Below, in pieces: positions 12,264-21,995 of a stretch of DNA of 32,608 nucleotides. The stretch is taken from the IMG/VR virus record IMGVR_UViG_3300030390_000415, positions 1-32,608 of that record; one strand, given 5' to 3'. The position numbers were made by a program, and so were the translations under genes. The notes under the pieces are model-generated. The model worked only from the letters and a program-made list of their open reading frames with translations, was not told where the DNA came from and did not search any database. The DNA comes from a virus. How positions within the stretch are numbered: the stretch's first letter is position 1; the number at the start of each line of letters is the position of its first letter.

Positions 12264-12926
12264 ATGAAGATTGAAATAAACGTACCTGATAGCCTAAAAG
12301 AAATTAAATTAGGACAATATCAAAAGTTTGAAAAGATAAACATTGAAGAAAATAAGGATACACCTTTCTTACTTCAAAAGATGGTACAGATATTTTGTAG
12401 TCTTGATTTAAAAGATGTGGCAACAATAAAATACAAAAGCGTACAGGAAATAGCACTACACTTAAACAAGGTGTTTGATACAAAGCACGACTTAATACCA
12501 ACATTTGAATTAGGCGGTGTTAAATTAGGTTTTATACCTGTACTTGATGATATGACATTAGGCGAGTATATAGACCTAGATAATAATTTAGGTGACTGGC
12601 AAACAATGCACAAAGCAATGAGCGTATTATTTAGACCAGTAACATTTAGCAAAGGACACAAATACCAAATAGAAGATTACAAAGGAATAGTAAATGATGA
12701 AGCTATGAAACAAGCACCTTTAGATGTAGTCTTTTCTGCTTTGGTTTTTTTTTATCGTTTAAGCAACGAATTAACGAAAACTATCCTGAACTTTTTACAG
12801 AAGGAAACGAACAAGAAACTAACTACACAGCAGAAGCAAACTTTGGGGTTAAGTGGGGATGGTATCAATCCTTATATGGACTCGCTCAAAAAGATGTTGC
12901 CAGATTTGACACAGTTACTAAACTAA
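12264..12926 (+). CDS. Tail assembly chaperone-like protein, short (zero-frame) form
   Basis: 220 residues in the zero frame. It starts as a beta-rich segment (PDSLKEIKLGQYQKFEKINI) and becomes helical. Around residues 161-164 the gene runs through nine T (12745-12753), after which both the zero frame (ending GDGINPYMDSLKKMLPDLTQ) and the -1 frame look coding. Short and frameshifted forms from one gene are the hallmark of tail assembly chaperones such as lambda G/GT, which bind the tape measure protein during tail assembly. No sequence family is recognised directly, and the tape measure lies 7.4 kb downstream rather than next door. Confidence 0.65.
   Translation: MKIEINVPDSLKEIKLGQYQKFEKINIEENKDTPFLLQKMVQIFCSLDLKDVATIKYKSVQEIALHLNKVFDTKHDLIPTFELGGVKLGFIPVLDDMTLGEYIDLDNNLGDWQTMHKAMSVLFRPVTFSKGHKYQIEDYKGIVNDEAMKQAPLDVVFSALVFFYRLSNELTKTILNFLQKETNKKLTTQQKQTLGLSGDGINPYMDSLKKMLPDLTQLLN
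12744..12755 (+). promoter_or_regulatory. -1 frameshift site (nine-T run)
   Basis: The zero-frame codons are GTT TTT TTT TAT. A run of T_TTT_TTT lets both tRNAs slip back one base and re-pair perfectly, then reading continues TTA TCG. Transcriptional slippage on the T-run could give the same product. Confidence 0.7.
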
Positions 12927-13006
12927 ATGTACATCAATGCCTTATGTATTTAGCATTTGAAAAGGAAAAAATACAAATAGAAAAACAATTAATAAAACGT
13001 AGATGA
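12752..13006 (+). CDS. -1 frame extension making the long chaperone form
   Basis: In the -1 frame the reading is open for 84 codons to TGA 13004-13006, with no start codon suited to separate translation near its beginning. It contains FGVKWGWYQSLYGLAQKDVA and LNVHQCLMYLAFEKEKIQIE, which read as a compact helical domain. The stop shares ATGA with the next gene, as real gene junctions here do. Joined to the upstream part it gives a fusion of 247 residues. A true ten-base T-run misread in sequencing could instead make this the only form. Confidence 0.7.
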   Translation, partial: LSFKQRINENYPELFTEGNEQETNYTAEANFGVKWGWYQSLYGLAQKDVARFDTVTKLNVHQCLMYLAFEKEKIQIEKQLIKRR

Positions 13007-13461
13007 AAGGTTTTTACAATTTAACGGATAAATTAAAAGATGCACTACTTGCAGAACCATTTGTAAATACAGTTACGTTTGGAAGTTTAGATGATGTAGA
13101 TTTAAACAAGCAGACAATCTTTCCTTTGTCGCATATTATAGTAAACAATACAACTGTAGGTAGTAAGACATTAACATTCAATGTAAGCATACTGGCAATG
13201 GATATAGTAGATATTAGTAAAGAAGCTACTACTGACATATTCGTAGGAAACGACAACGAACAGGATGTACTAAACACACAATTAGCTTTACTAACAAGAA
13301 TAATAAACACCTTACAACGTGGTGACCTATACACAGAACTTTATCAGGTAGAAGGTGATGTAAATTGTGAACCATTTGTAGATAGGTTTGAAAACAAGTT
13401 AGCAGGATGGGCAGCAACATTTGACGTATTAGTACAAAACGATATGACAATATGCGACTAA
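13003..13461 (+). CDS. Tail completion/terminator-like structural protein
   Basis: 152 residues with VNTVTFGSLDDVDLNKQTIF (21-40), a beta-sheet core, DIFVGNDNEQDVLNTQLALL in the middle and FENKLAGWAATFDVLV near the end. I recall very similar proteins in other flavobacterial phages, where they sit between terminase and tail genes; the fold pattern suits a tail terminator or neck protein, but this is inference. It is coupled to both neighbours (four- and ten-base overlaps). Confidence 0.65.
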   Translation: MKGFYNLTDKLKDALLAEPFVNTVTFGSLDDVDLNKQTIFPLSHIIVNNTTVGSKTLTFNVSILAMDIVDISKEATTDIFVGNDNEQDVLNTQLALLTRIINTLQRGDLYTELYQVEGDVNCEPFVDRFENKLAGWAATFDVLVQNDMTICD

Positions 13462-13994
13462 AGAAAACAGAAGCAGCATTAGAAGCATTTAAAAACTTTG
13501 TAATACAACAGGCACGTACAAGGTTAACTAAAAGCAAAAAGAACGTTTCTAAAGAACTTTATAATAGTTTAAAGGGTAATGTAAAGGCTATGCCTAATTC
13601 TATTCTTGTAGACTTTAAAATGCAAGATTACGGATATTACCAAGATAGGGGTGTAAAAGGTAAAACATCAACATACCCTGAAATAGCACAATATGGAACT
13701 TTAGCAAAATTTGGTTCAGGTAAAGGTGAAAAAGGTGGTTTAAGTGGTGGAATAAAAAAATGGGTTAAAGCACGAAGGTTTCAATTTAGAGATAAACAAA
13801 CAGGTAAGTTTATGTCTTATCAAAGTACAGCCTATTTAATAACACGGTCAATTTGGAATAAAGGAATTAAACCTTCTTTGTTTTTTACTAAACCTTTTGA
13901 ACAAGCATTTAAGAAACTACCTAATGAATTAATAGAAAAGTTTGGTTTAGATGTTGAAGATTTTTTAGCATATACATTAAAACAAGATAGATGA
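13452..13994 (+). CDS. HK97 gp10-like neck/tail protein (probable)
   Basis: 180 residues, strongly basic (many Lys). An N-terminal helix (ALEAFKNFVIQQARTRLTKS) precedes a Gly/Lys-rich loop (GSGKGEKGGLSGGIKKW, about 97-113) and IKPSLFFTKPFEQAFKKLP. Size, basic character and the RSIWNKGIKPSLFF segment fit the HK97 gp10-like head-tail or tail-completion family. It overlaps the preceding gene by ten bases and the next by four. Confidence 0.6.
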   Translation: MRLKKTEAALEAFKNFVIQQARTRLTKSKKNVSKELYNSLKGNVKAMPNSILVDFKMQDYGYYQDRGVKGKTSTYPEIAQYGTLAKFGSGKGEKGGLSGGIKKWVKARRFQFRDKQTGKFMSYQSTAYLITRSIWNKGIKPSLFFTKPFEQAFKKLPNELIEKFGLDVEDFLAYTLKQDR

Positions 13995-15448
13995 GTACAA
14001 AAATTAACATAAGAAGTCCATACTTTTTAGCATATACAGAACCTTCAATACCTACACCAGTTTTTGATTGCTTTATTGCTAACCCAAGAAACTTTACTAT
14101 AAATCAACAAGGTATTATTACTTTGCCTTCTTTAGATTTTGGTGTTATAACAGCACAAAATGCTGATAAGTATGCAACAGTCACTTCACCAACAAGTAGA
14201 ACACTTGCCATTACAATACAAATACCTACAGGTTTTAGCAATACAGATACAGATGGTTTTATTTCTTGTAATGTAACTGCAACACAACCTGCTTTTGTCA
14301 ATGGTACAACTTGTACAACAACGGTAACAACAAATGGTAGTATTCCTGCTAAAACAATAACAGTAGGTGGTAGTAGTTTAACAATAAATTTAGCATCTTT
14401 TTTTACAGGTGGTACAATAGCAGGTTTTAATATAATAAATGAGCATAGAAATTTAGTAACAACAAGTTTAAGTTCTTCAACATTAACACTTACATCTAAT
14501 CAAATAGGTGGTACTAAAACTATTTTTGTAGAAGCATTTGATAATACAGCAAACACCTGTACAGCAGTTCAATCTATAGCAGTAACTGTTAACGGTTTAT
14601 CAACTGCATTTAATTGTACTATTGCAAACCTTGCAGGGGGTGGTGGTTCTGTTTCACAAGCAGGTGTTATTACTAACCCACAATCAATAGCTGCAATTAC
14701 AGGTATAAGTTTAACAAGTGGTGGTTCTTTAATTACAAGTGTTGCAGCAAATACTGGAAGTTCAGCACAAAATGTAACACTATTTTTTAAACTTACTGCA
14801 CCAGTAGGGTATACAAATGCAGGATCAGTTATATTTTGTTCTAAAGTTTTTGAACAACAAGCAACAAATACATTACCTGCTTTTACTTGTGACATTGCAA
14901 ATTTAACAGGACAGGCAATAACAACTAAAGGAGCAATAAACGTAGGCACAACACAAACAGGTACTATTACAGATTTTACACCTATAAGTTTTGCATCTGT
15001 AACAACAGCAACAGAAAGATCAGTAACCTATACGGTTTTAATTCCAAGTGGTTATTCTAATACAGGTAATGGTAGCCAAACAATATCGTGTGCTAAAACA
15101 TTAACACAACCCGCAGGTCTAGCAGACTGTGGTACTAACACATATTATATTTCAGCAGGTAAAGTTTCACCTACTGATTTTTGTGATGATACCTATACAA
15201 CTTCAAAAGAATTACTTTCAACAGGTTCAACAATTAACGAAGGGTTAGGTGCTACAAGCTGTATAAAAGGTGCGCCATTTGCAGGTAAAGATTTATACTA
15301 TGCGGTTAGTACATCATCAATTAATTCAGGAGCAGGAATTGGTGTAGGTACTTTTAAGGTATGGCAAATAGATAACAATGGAGTAATAACAGATGTTTCA
15401 ATAGTAGGCTGTGATACAGGCGGTGGTGGAAGCGTTTCAAATTTATAA
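13991..15448 (+). CDS. Repeat-containing virion adhesin/tail protein
   Basis: 485 residues, rich in Thr, Ser and Gly. Three related beta-sandwich repeats can be seen, each starting F-x-C-x-I-A-N and ending with a P-x-G-(Y/F)-x-N segment, then I-(S/F)-C and Q-P-A or L-P-A: about 25-102, 207-298 and 298-376. A different, Ig-like insertion (about 103-206) separates the first two. The C-terminal domain (about 380-475) has four or five Cys and ends in Gly. This layout suits a surface-exposed tail or baseplate protein that binds host glycans. The paired Cys in each repeat could form disulfides. Confidence 0.65.
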   Translation: MSTKINIRSPYFLAYTEPSIPTPVFDCFIANPRNFTINQQGIITLPSLDFGVITAQNADKYATVTSPTSRTLAITIQIPTGFSNTDTDGFISCNVTATQPAFVNGTTCTTTVTTNGSIPAKTITVGGSSLTINLASFFTGGTIAGFNIINEHRNLVTTSLSSSTLTLTSNQIGGTKTIFVEAFDNTANTCTAVQSIAVTVNGLSTAFNCTIANLAGGGGSVSQAGVITNPQSIAAITGISLTSGGSLITSVAANTGSSAQNVTLFFKLTAPVGYTNAGSVIFCSKVFEQQATNTLPAFTCDIANLTGQAITTKGAINVGTTQTGTITDFTPISFASVTTATERSVTYTVLIPSGYSNTGNGSQTISCAKTLTQPAGLADCGTNTYYISAGKVSPTDFCDDTYTTSKELLSTGSTINEGLGATSCIKGAPFAGKDLYYAVSTSSINSGAGIGVGTFKVWQIDNNGVITDVSIVGCDTGGGGSVSNL

Positions 15449-15450
15449 TT

Positions 15451-16437
15451 ATGTCAATAAAAACAGCAGCATTAAATCTATATATTTATGAAGGAACGCA
15501 AAATTCTTACATAGCAAGTGATTTAAAATACAGGATACAAAAAGAACGTATAAATAGTGATACTAAAATTAACTTTGAAGTTGCAGAATTAATAAGAGAT
15601 TATATAGATCACAGTTTTAATAATGACTATGTTTCTAAATGTGTTTGGGTACTTGCCTATACGACATTGTTTGATGAAAATAATGAACCATATACTTACA
15701 GCAACCCACAAAGTAATTTATATCTTGCATTAGATGGTTATGGATATTTTGAAGAAGGTATTAACCCTGAACTTTCAAGGGGCGCATTAATAAGTTCTAA
15801 TGATATTTATTTATTAGAAGGTACAGCAGGAAAGTTACCAATATTTGCAGAAGGTGTTGGTAAAGTAATTATAGATTCTACTACTACACAAATAACAGAC
15901 AATGGGAATACTAATCAAAAAATACAATACTTAACTGTACCTGCTAACAGTTCTACCATTAAAGTTTTTGCTACAGATGATTCTACAGTTTTAAAAACCA
16001 TTACAGTCACAAATGTATGTGAACCAAAATTTACACCTTATAAAATTACTTTTGTAAATAAATTTGGTGTATATCAAGATTTGTATGCGTTTAAAAAAAG
16101 TACAGAAAACTTAAATGTAACTGATGAAAGATATAAACGTAATACGATTGTAAACAACACTACAAGCTACCCTACTTATTTAGGTCAAAGTGAAAGATAC
16201 AACGTGAATGGCAATACTTCTATAAACCTTAATACAGGTTTTGTTTCTGAAGATATGAACCAAACGATAGAAGAATTATTTTTATCTGAAAACGTTTGGA
16301 TAAGATACGATAATCAAACATTACCAGTTATACCTAAAACTAAATCACTACAATTTAAAACAAGTGTTAATGATAAATTAGCAAATTATACAATAGACTT
16401 TGAGTTTGCATTTAATAAAATTAATAGTGTACGTTAA
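15451..16437 (+). CDS. Tail-tip/baseplate structural protein
   Basis: 328 residues. It begins with a beta-sheet domain (LNLYIYEGTQNSYIASDLKY), continues with an acidic and Gly/Tyr-rich section, and contains CEPKFTPYKITFVNKFGVYQ (about 190-209) followed by a helix-poor C terminus. Position between the repeat protein and the giant tail protein, and general similarity I recall to flavobacterial phage virion proteins with a K-(I/V)-x-F-x-N-K-F-G motif, suggest a tail-tip component. Its stop overlaps the next ATG by one base. Confidence 0.6.
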   Translation: MSIKTAALNLYIYEGTQNSYIASDLKYRIQKERINSDTKINFEVAELIRDYIDHSFNNDYVSKCVWVLAYTTLFDENNEPYTYSNPQSNLYLALDGYGYFEEGINPELSRGALISSNDIYLLEGTAGKLPIFAEGVGKVIIDSTTTQITDNGNTNQKIQYLTVPANSSTIKVFATDDSTVLKTITVTNVCEPKFTPYKITFVNKFGVYQDLYAFKKSTENLNVTDERYKRNTIVNNTTSYPTYLGQSERYNVNGNTSINLNTGFVSEDMNQTIEELFLSENVWIRYDNQTLPVIPKTKSLQFKTSVNDKLANYTIDFEFAFNKINSVR

Positions 16438-19400
16438 TGTTACAATTACAACTTTACATAAAAGAACAAGGTGAATCTTCATTATTTCAACAAGTTGAAT
16501 TATTTAAAGATGAAAGCATTGTTTTAACACAAGCCATTCAAGATGTAAAAGATATTGAAAAGATATTTGCAGACTTTACAAAAACATTTTCAGTACCTGC
16601 CAGTAGAATAAACAACAAAGTTTTTAAACATTTTTACAATTATAATATATTAGATTTTGATGCAAGAAAGAAGTTTGAAGCTGAACTTTTTTTAAATCAT
16701 AAACCTTTCAAAAAAGGAAAGATTAAACTGGAAGGTACAACTACAAAACAAAATAAACCAAGTACCTATAGGTTAACCTTTTATGGTAGTAGTATAAATT
16801 TAAAAGATGTTATTGGTGATGATACATTAAGTGCTTTAAAAATGATTACATCTGATTTTACTTTTACATATTCAGATGCAAACATAAAAACATATTTAAG
16901 TAATGGTTTAGACATAACATCTAAATTAGTAACATATACAGATGCAATATTATTTCCATTAATATCACATACAAAAAGATTAGTATATAATACAGCAGAT
17001 TCTACAGCAAACACAACAACGCAAAACAATATAGCTTTTGAAAATGGAACGCAGCACGGATTAGAATTAAGCCAATTAAAACCTGCATTAAGAATATACC
17101 CTATCATAAAAGCCATTGAATTTCAATATGGCTTAACTTTTAGTGAAGATTTTTTTAATAAAACAAACTTACCTTTTTACAATTTATACTTATGGTTACA
17201 CAATAAAACAGGTGGCTTATTTGAAGATGAAGGTAATATTACACCAGTAGGTAATTTTAAGGTTATAGATTCTGATAGGGATGTAATAGATTTAAGAAGT
17301 AATTATTTTAAAACACCGCCTGATAATATATCTTCACGTTTATCAAACAAAGAAAGACAATTAGATGTAACGATTGTACCAAACAATAATGCAGTTAAAT
17401 ATAATTTTATAATATATGAAAACGGTAACATTTTCCAAAGATATGATGATTTAACAGGGGAATTTAAAGACATTAGAAATTTAGTGTTAAGTCGTGGTGA
17501 TTATAGTTTTGGAATTGAAACAAGTACACCATCAACTTATACGGTTAAGTTTTTTGTAAAGCGTGATAAAACAGGCAGTAAGGCTATTAGTTGGACTGGT
17601 GACTGTGCAGTATTATCAAGTGTAAATATTAACATATCAAACCAACTACCTGACATTGGTGTATTAAAATTTCTTACAGGTTTGTTTAAAATGTTTAATC
17701 TAACTGCATTTCAAAATGATGATGGCATAATAGAAGTAAAAACATTAGATAACTTCTACAGTACAAGTAATCAGCGGTGGGATATAACAAAACATTTAGA
17801 TAAAGAAAGTTCAACGGTAGACAGCGTACTACCATTTAAACAAATAGATTTTACATACGAAGGTTTAGATAATTTTTTTGCTAAAAATCACAAAGAATTG
17901 TTTAATGTAGATTGGGGTGAAAACAGGTATCAATCAGCAGCTAAATTTGAAGGGTCAACATATACTATAAAATTACCTTTTGAACATTTTAAATATGAAC
18001 GCTTTGTAAATGTTGCTGATGGTGCAAACGTAAATGCTCAATGGGGATGGAGTGCAGACATTAAACAAGAACCAAATTTAGGTAAGCCTTTACTTTTTTA
18101 TCCTATTCTTAAAACACAAACAATAGGTGTTATAGATAGTTCAGGTGCATTAACATCACAATCTGCTGTTTACATACCATCTAATTCACTTACGACAACA
18201 CAAACAAGTATATTAGGAACTGATGCATCTGATAATATAAACTTTAATGCAGAAAAAAATGAGTTTACAAATATACCTTACAACAAAACGTTATTTCAAA
18301 ACTACTATAATAAGTACATATCAGAAATATTTGATAAACAAAGAAGATTAACTACTGTAAAAGCCTATTTACCTATAAGTTTATTATTTAATTTATCATT
18401 AGCAGACAAGATGGTAATATTTGATAGGCTATATAAAATAAATAAACTATCAACTAACTTTGAAACAAACCTATCTACACTTGAATTAATAAATATTAAA
18501 GAAGAAGCAGGTGCTGAAGTTGAAATAGAAATAGTTATACCCCCTAAATTTACTCCTGATATTGTTTGTAGAACAGCGGATTCTGAAATTATAACAGTTG
18601 ACAATGCAATACTAAATGCAGACGTAACTTGTGGTTCAGGCGAACTTCCAATAGTTTCAACAGATGAAGAAGTACCAGTAAACACATCTACAAGTAACAT
18701 CCCTGAAGTAAAAGATAAACCTTTGGTTGTAACATCAGCAACAATATCACAACCTTTAATAGACCAGTTAACAAACAACACAGCTACAACAGTAAACCTT
18801 AAAGGTAAAATAGTTGAAGTAGGGACTATTGGTGATACACCTTCTTTAGATGAATATGGTTTTCTTTATTCAGCTACCTTTAATGATTTAGTAGGTGATG
18901 ATGTAGATACAATAGCACAAAAGGTAGGTGTTACACAATATGCTGTTACTAACGATCCAACAGAAGGCGAAAAAGTATTAGAATTAACAGGACTATCAGA
19001 CCCATCAACTATATTTTTTGTTTTCTATACTAAAACTAATACAGACCCAACATTTGCAACATCTGATACTATAGGTACAATAGATTCTTCAGGAACAGTA
19101 CCTTCTTCACCATATAGTGAAACAACTAATTCTAAAAATTATAAAATAATTACAACAGCAGATAACCCTGCTGATATTATTAGAACAATTAAGATTAAAA
19201 CAGATAATGGTGATTTTGTAGATTATATAACGTCAGGTGAATTAGAAATACAATCTAAAATAGTTCCTTATGTAGTTGAAGGTGTACCAATTCCTGCAAA
19301 CAGCATTACAACACAATATGATGTAACAACAAATGGTTTGTCTGATATGTTAGAAACTCAAATGAGTATTCCAACAACTATTAACGGTGTAAAACAAAAC

Positions 19401-20219
19401 AGCGGTATTGGGTTTGCATATAGTGCTACTTCACGGGTAGATGCAGAAAACGATTCACAAACATTTGGAACGTCTACAATACCTTTTAAAGATGTAGCAG
19501 TACCAAAAGGAACTGTAAACTATTCAGATGCAAATCAAAATTATAATGTATTTGCAAATGAAGGTACAAGTGTTTACACTAACTGGAATGATGCAACAGT
19601 TTCAGATTATGGATTTATAAATGGTACAGCTACATCATCAACTGCGGTTAAAACAATAGTACCTGATGGATATTATGCACAATGGGGATGGAATACAGAT
19701 GGCACAGCACAAGATAGTCAAAATAAAAATTGTGGTTTTAGTGTCCACGTTTTAAACGGTGTTATTATTGGAAAACAAACCTTTGGTGCTTGTATTACGG
19801 TATTACCTGCTAAAGGATTTAATGCAACATTTACTACACCAAAATATTTTGATAATATACCATTAGTGGGCGATTTAAAAGTTACACGAAATTTACCAGT
19901 ACCCAATTATACTTGTGGTGATGTTGTTGTTATGGCAGGGATTGTTCATAGCGGATCAGAACCTTTTCCAGAAGTTGGTGATAAAACTAAATTTAGTAAA
20001 AGTTTCACTTATGATGGTGGTGTAGATTCTTTTATATTTCACGGTAAACCTTTTGTTGGTCAAGAAAGTGCTAAATATATGCCAATGGCTTTAGGTGAAG
20101 CAGCTTGTTTTAAAGTTGGTGGTGGATTTATTGGTATATGTCAAGATTATACTATTGTAGGTTGGATTGTTATAGAACTAGCAACAGCAACAGTAGTACA
20201 ACGATATAATTGTAGTTAA
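16437..20219 (+). CDS. Giant tail-tip/receptor-binding protein
   Basis: 1260 residues, the largest product here. The first 140 residues contain KIFADFTKTFSVPASRINNK (42-61), a conserved start of flavobacterial phage tail-tip proteins. A large beta-rich middle continues to about 690. After a Pro-rich link (about 700) come two or three adhesin-like domains of beta repeats (about 745-940 and 950-1260) with fibronectin-like turns, probably reaching the host receptor. It likely joins the tail tube to fibres and recognises the cell. No enzymatic motif is visible. The Ser/Thr-rich C-terminal half differs in composition from the N-terminal half, which fits exchange of binding domains. Confidence 0.65.
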   Translation: MLQLQLYIKEQGESSLFQQVELFKDESIVLTQAIQDVKDIEKIFADFTKTFSVPASRINNKVFKHFYNYNILDFDARKKFEAELFLNHKPFKKGKIKLEGTTTKQNKPSTYRLTFYGSSINLKDVIGDDTLSALKMITSDFTFTYSDANIKTYLSNGLDITSKLVTYTDAILFPLISHTKRLVYNTADSTANTTTQNNIAFENGTQHGLELSQLKPALRIYPIIKAIEFQYGLTFSEDFFNKTNLPFYNLYLWLHNKTGGLFEDEGNITPVGNFKVIDSDRDVIDLRSNYFKTPPDNISSRLSNKERQLDVTIVPNNNAVKYNFIIYENGNIFQRYDDLTGEFKDIRNLVLSRGDYSFGIETSTPSTYTVKFFVKRDKTGSKAISWTGDCAVLSSVNINISNQLPDIGVLKFLTGLFKMFNLTAFQNDDGIIEVKTLDNFYSTSNQRWDITKHLDKESSTVDSVLPFKQIDFTYEGLDNFFAKNHKELFNVDWGENRYQSAAKFEGSTYTIKLPFEHFKYERFVNVADGANVNAQWGWSADIKQEPNLGKPLLFYPILKTQTIGVIDSSGALTSQSAVYIPSNSLTTTQTSILGTDASDNINFNAEKNEFTNIPYNKTLFQNYYNKYISEIFDKQRRLTTVKAYLPISLLFNLSLADKMVIFDRLYKINKLSTNFETNLSTLELINIKEEAGAEVEIEIVIPPKFTPDIVCRTADSEIITVDNAILNADVTCGSGELPIVSTDEEVPVNTSTSNIPEVKDKPLVVTSATISQPLIDQLTNNTATTVNLKGKIVEVGTIGDTPSLDEYGFLYSATFNDLVGDDVDTIAQKVGVTQYAVTNDPTEGEKVLELTGLSDPSTIFFVFYTKTNTDPTFATSDTIGTIDSSGTVPSSPYSETTNSKNYKIITTADNPADIIRTIKIKTDNGDFVDYITSGELEIQSKIVPYVVEGVPIPANSITTQYDVTTNGLSDMLETQMSIPTTINGVKQNSGIGFAYSATSRVDAENDSQTFGTSTIPFKDVAVPKGTVNYSDANQNYNVFANEGTSVYTNWNDATVSDYGFINGTATSSTAVKTIVPDGYYAQWGWNTDGTAQDSQNKNCGFSVHVLNGVIIGKQTFGACITVLPAKGFNATFTTPKYFDNIPLVGDLKVTRNLPVPNYTCGDVVVMAGIVHSGSEPFPEVGDKTKFSKSFTYDGGVDSFIFHGKPFVGQESAKYMPMALGEAACFKVGGGFIGICQDYTIVGWIVIELATATVVQRYNCS

Positions 20220-20220
20220 T

Positions 20221-20361
20221 ATGATACAGAATATATTAGATTTATTAGAATTTGCAAAAAAAGAAAAGTGGACTGGTCAGTATATGGATATTGCTATGGG
20301 AAAAAACAAATACCCTGAATCAATAAAAGAAGCATATCAACAATTTAAGAAAGAATTATGA
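20221..20361 (+). CDS. Small protein before the tape measure
   Basis: 46 residues, helical (MIQNILDLLEFAKKEK, then YPESIKEAYQQFKKEL). It starts one base after the giant tail gene stop and shares ATGA with the tape-measure start. A role in tape-measure handling would suit the position. No family recognised. Confidence 0.65.
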   Translation: MIQNILDLLEFAKKEKWTGQYMDIAMGKNKYPESIKEAYQQFKKEL

Positions 20362-21962
20362 GTGTTAAAAAGACAATAGAATTAGAAGCAAAAGTAGACA
20401 AGGCAGAAAAAGACCTACAAGGTGTTGCTAAAAGCGTACAACGTATAGATGACAACCTAACTGAAGTAAAAGAAACTACTGGTGGTGTTGCAAAAGGCGT
20501 AAAGGGTATTAGTAATGCTTTAAAAGCAGCAGGTATTGGTTTAGCTATTGCAGCATTTTCTAAACTTGCAGAAGTGTTTAATGAAAACCAAAAGGTAACA
20601 GATGCTTTTAGTGTAGCATTTGAAAGTTTAAGTTTAGCATTTAATGATTTTTTTAATTTTCTTAATAATAATATAGGAACTGTTACAGGATACTTTAAAA
20701 GTCTTTTTGATGACCCTGTACAATCTATTAAAAATCTTGGTAATGCAATATTTGAAGGTATAACATCAAGACTAAAACAAGGGTTAGAAGCATTAGGTTT
20801 ATTTGGTAAAGCAGCTATTAAGTTTTTTTCAGGTGATTTTGCAGGTGCTGCATTAACAGCTAAAGAAGCATCTAAAGAATTATTTGATATTGTAACAGGT
20901 GAAGATGGTGGTTTTGATAAAATAAAAGAAGCTGTTACAGGTGCAGTTAGTGGTATAACAGAATATACTAAATCAACTATAAAAGCTGCACAAGGTACTG
21001 TAAAACTAAACAAACAAGCAGAAGTAGCTGCTGTTATCAATCAAGGGTTAATAGAAAAGTACGATAGACAAGCAGAACAACAAAGGCAAATACGAGATGA
21101 TGAAACCAAGACAATGGAAGTGCGTATTGCTGCAAATACAGAACTTGGTAGAATATTAGATGAGCAAAGCGTAAAGATGCTTGAAAATGTTGACTTACAA
21201 ATTAAAGCAGCACAATTAGAATTTGATAAAAACAATAACCAAGAAAATTACATAGCTTTATTAGAAGCACAAAACGAACGTGAAGCAGTACTTGCACAAA
21301 TAGAAGGTTTTAGATCAGAACAATTAATAAATCGTATTTCTTTAGAACGTGAAGCAGCAGATTTAAAGAAAGAAACAGATGAAGCTGAATTAGAAAGATT
21401 AGAAGGACTTGCAGAAAGAAAAGCAGAAATAGAAGAACAAAATAGACAACAAATTTACGATACTTTAGATGCTACAATAGATGCAGCAGGTGCTGAAACT
21501 AAAATAGGTAAAGCATTATTTATTGCTAAACAAGCTATGCTTATTAAAGAACAGATAGCACAAGCTAAAGCAACTTTACAAGAATTAGGATTAATAGCAG
21601 CTAAATCAGTAGCAGATACAGCATCAGGTGCAGCAAGTACAGCAAAAGTAGGTTTTCCGCAAAATGTACCATTACTTATAGCGTTTGCAGGACAAGCAGC
21701 AGGTATTATATCAAGTATAAAATCAGCAGTAGGAGCAGCAAAAGGTGCAGCATCATCAATGGGTGCAAGTGGCGGTGGTGGTTCAATATCTGCACCACAA
21801 GCACCAAGTTTTAATGTAGTAGGAGCAGCACCAGAAAACCAATTAGCACAAGCAATAGGTGAAGATAATAAACAACCTATAAAAGCATTTGTAGTAAGTA
21901 ATGATGTAACAAACGCACAAGCATTAGATAGAAACATTGTAGAAGGTGCTTCAATAGGATAA
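20358..21962 (+). CDS. Tail tape measure protein
   Basis: 534 residues. The N terminus is a coiled coil (about 5-45) followed by hydrophobic, Ala/Gly-rich helices (KAAGIGLAIAAFSKLAEVF, 55-73). The centre is rich in Ala, Glu and Lys with a long coiled coil (about 220-370). A second hydrophobic Ala/Gly section (about 385-475) ends in SGGGGS-like sequence. This is the usual build of a tape measure, whose length sets tail length. At about 0.15 nm per residue the tail would be near 80 nm, a rough estimate. Confidence 0.8.
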   Translation: MSVKKTIELEAKVDKAEKDLQGVAKSVQRIDDNLTEVKETTGGVAKGVKGISNALKAAGIGLAIAAFSKLAEVFNENQKVTDAFSVAFESLSLAFNDFFNFLNNNIGTVTGYFKSLFDDPVQSIKNLGNAIFEGITSRLKQGLEALGLFGKAAIKFFSGDFAGAALTAKEASKELFDIVTGEDGGFDKIKEAVTGAVSGITEYTKSTIKAAQGTVKLNKQAEVAAVINQGLIEKYDRQAEQQRQIRDDETKTMEVRIAANTELGRILDEQSVKMLENVDLQIKAAQLEFDKNNNQENYIALLEAQNEREAVLAQIEGFRSEQLINRISLEREAADLKKETDEAELERLEGLAERKAEIEEQNRQQIYDTLDATIDAAGAETKIGKALFIAKQAMLIKEQIAQAKATLQELGLIAAKSVADTASGAASTAKVGFPQNVPLLIAFAGQAAGIISSIKSAVGAAKGAASSMGASGGGGSISAPQAPSFNVVGAAPENQLAQAIGEDNKQPIKAFVVSNDVTNAQALDRNIVEGASIG

Positions 21963-21964
21963 AT

Positions 21965-21989
21965 AACAAAAAACACTAAATATTATTGT
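21965..21989 (+). promoter_or_regulatory. Late promoter 3 (head operon)
   Basis: AACAAA (21965-21970), 15 bases, TTGT (21986-21989), ending TATTATTGT. Six bases then lead to ATG 21996, giving a leaderless or nearly leaderless message for the protease gene. Confidence 0.8.
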
Positions 21990-21995
21990 TTAATT

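Noticed and set aside
14000-20000. Direct-repeat DNA or CRISPR-like arrays in the tail genes
   Set aside because: Repetition is at the protein level (Thr/Ser/Gly-rich beta modules); no regularly spaced identical DNA repeats are visible.
20345-21976. Large minus-strand frames opposite the tape measure (20345-21040 and 21455-21976)
   Set aside because: They arise from Ala- and Lys-rich codons read backwards. Their Ser/Ala/Pro/Leu composition is typical of antisense shadows and no other gene is on the minus strand.
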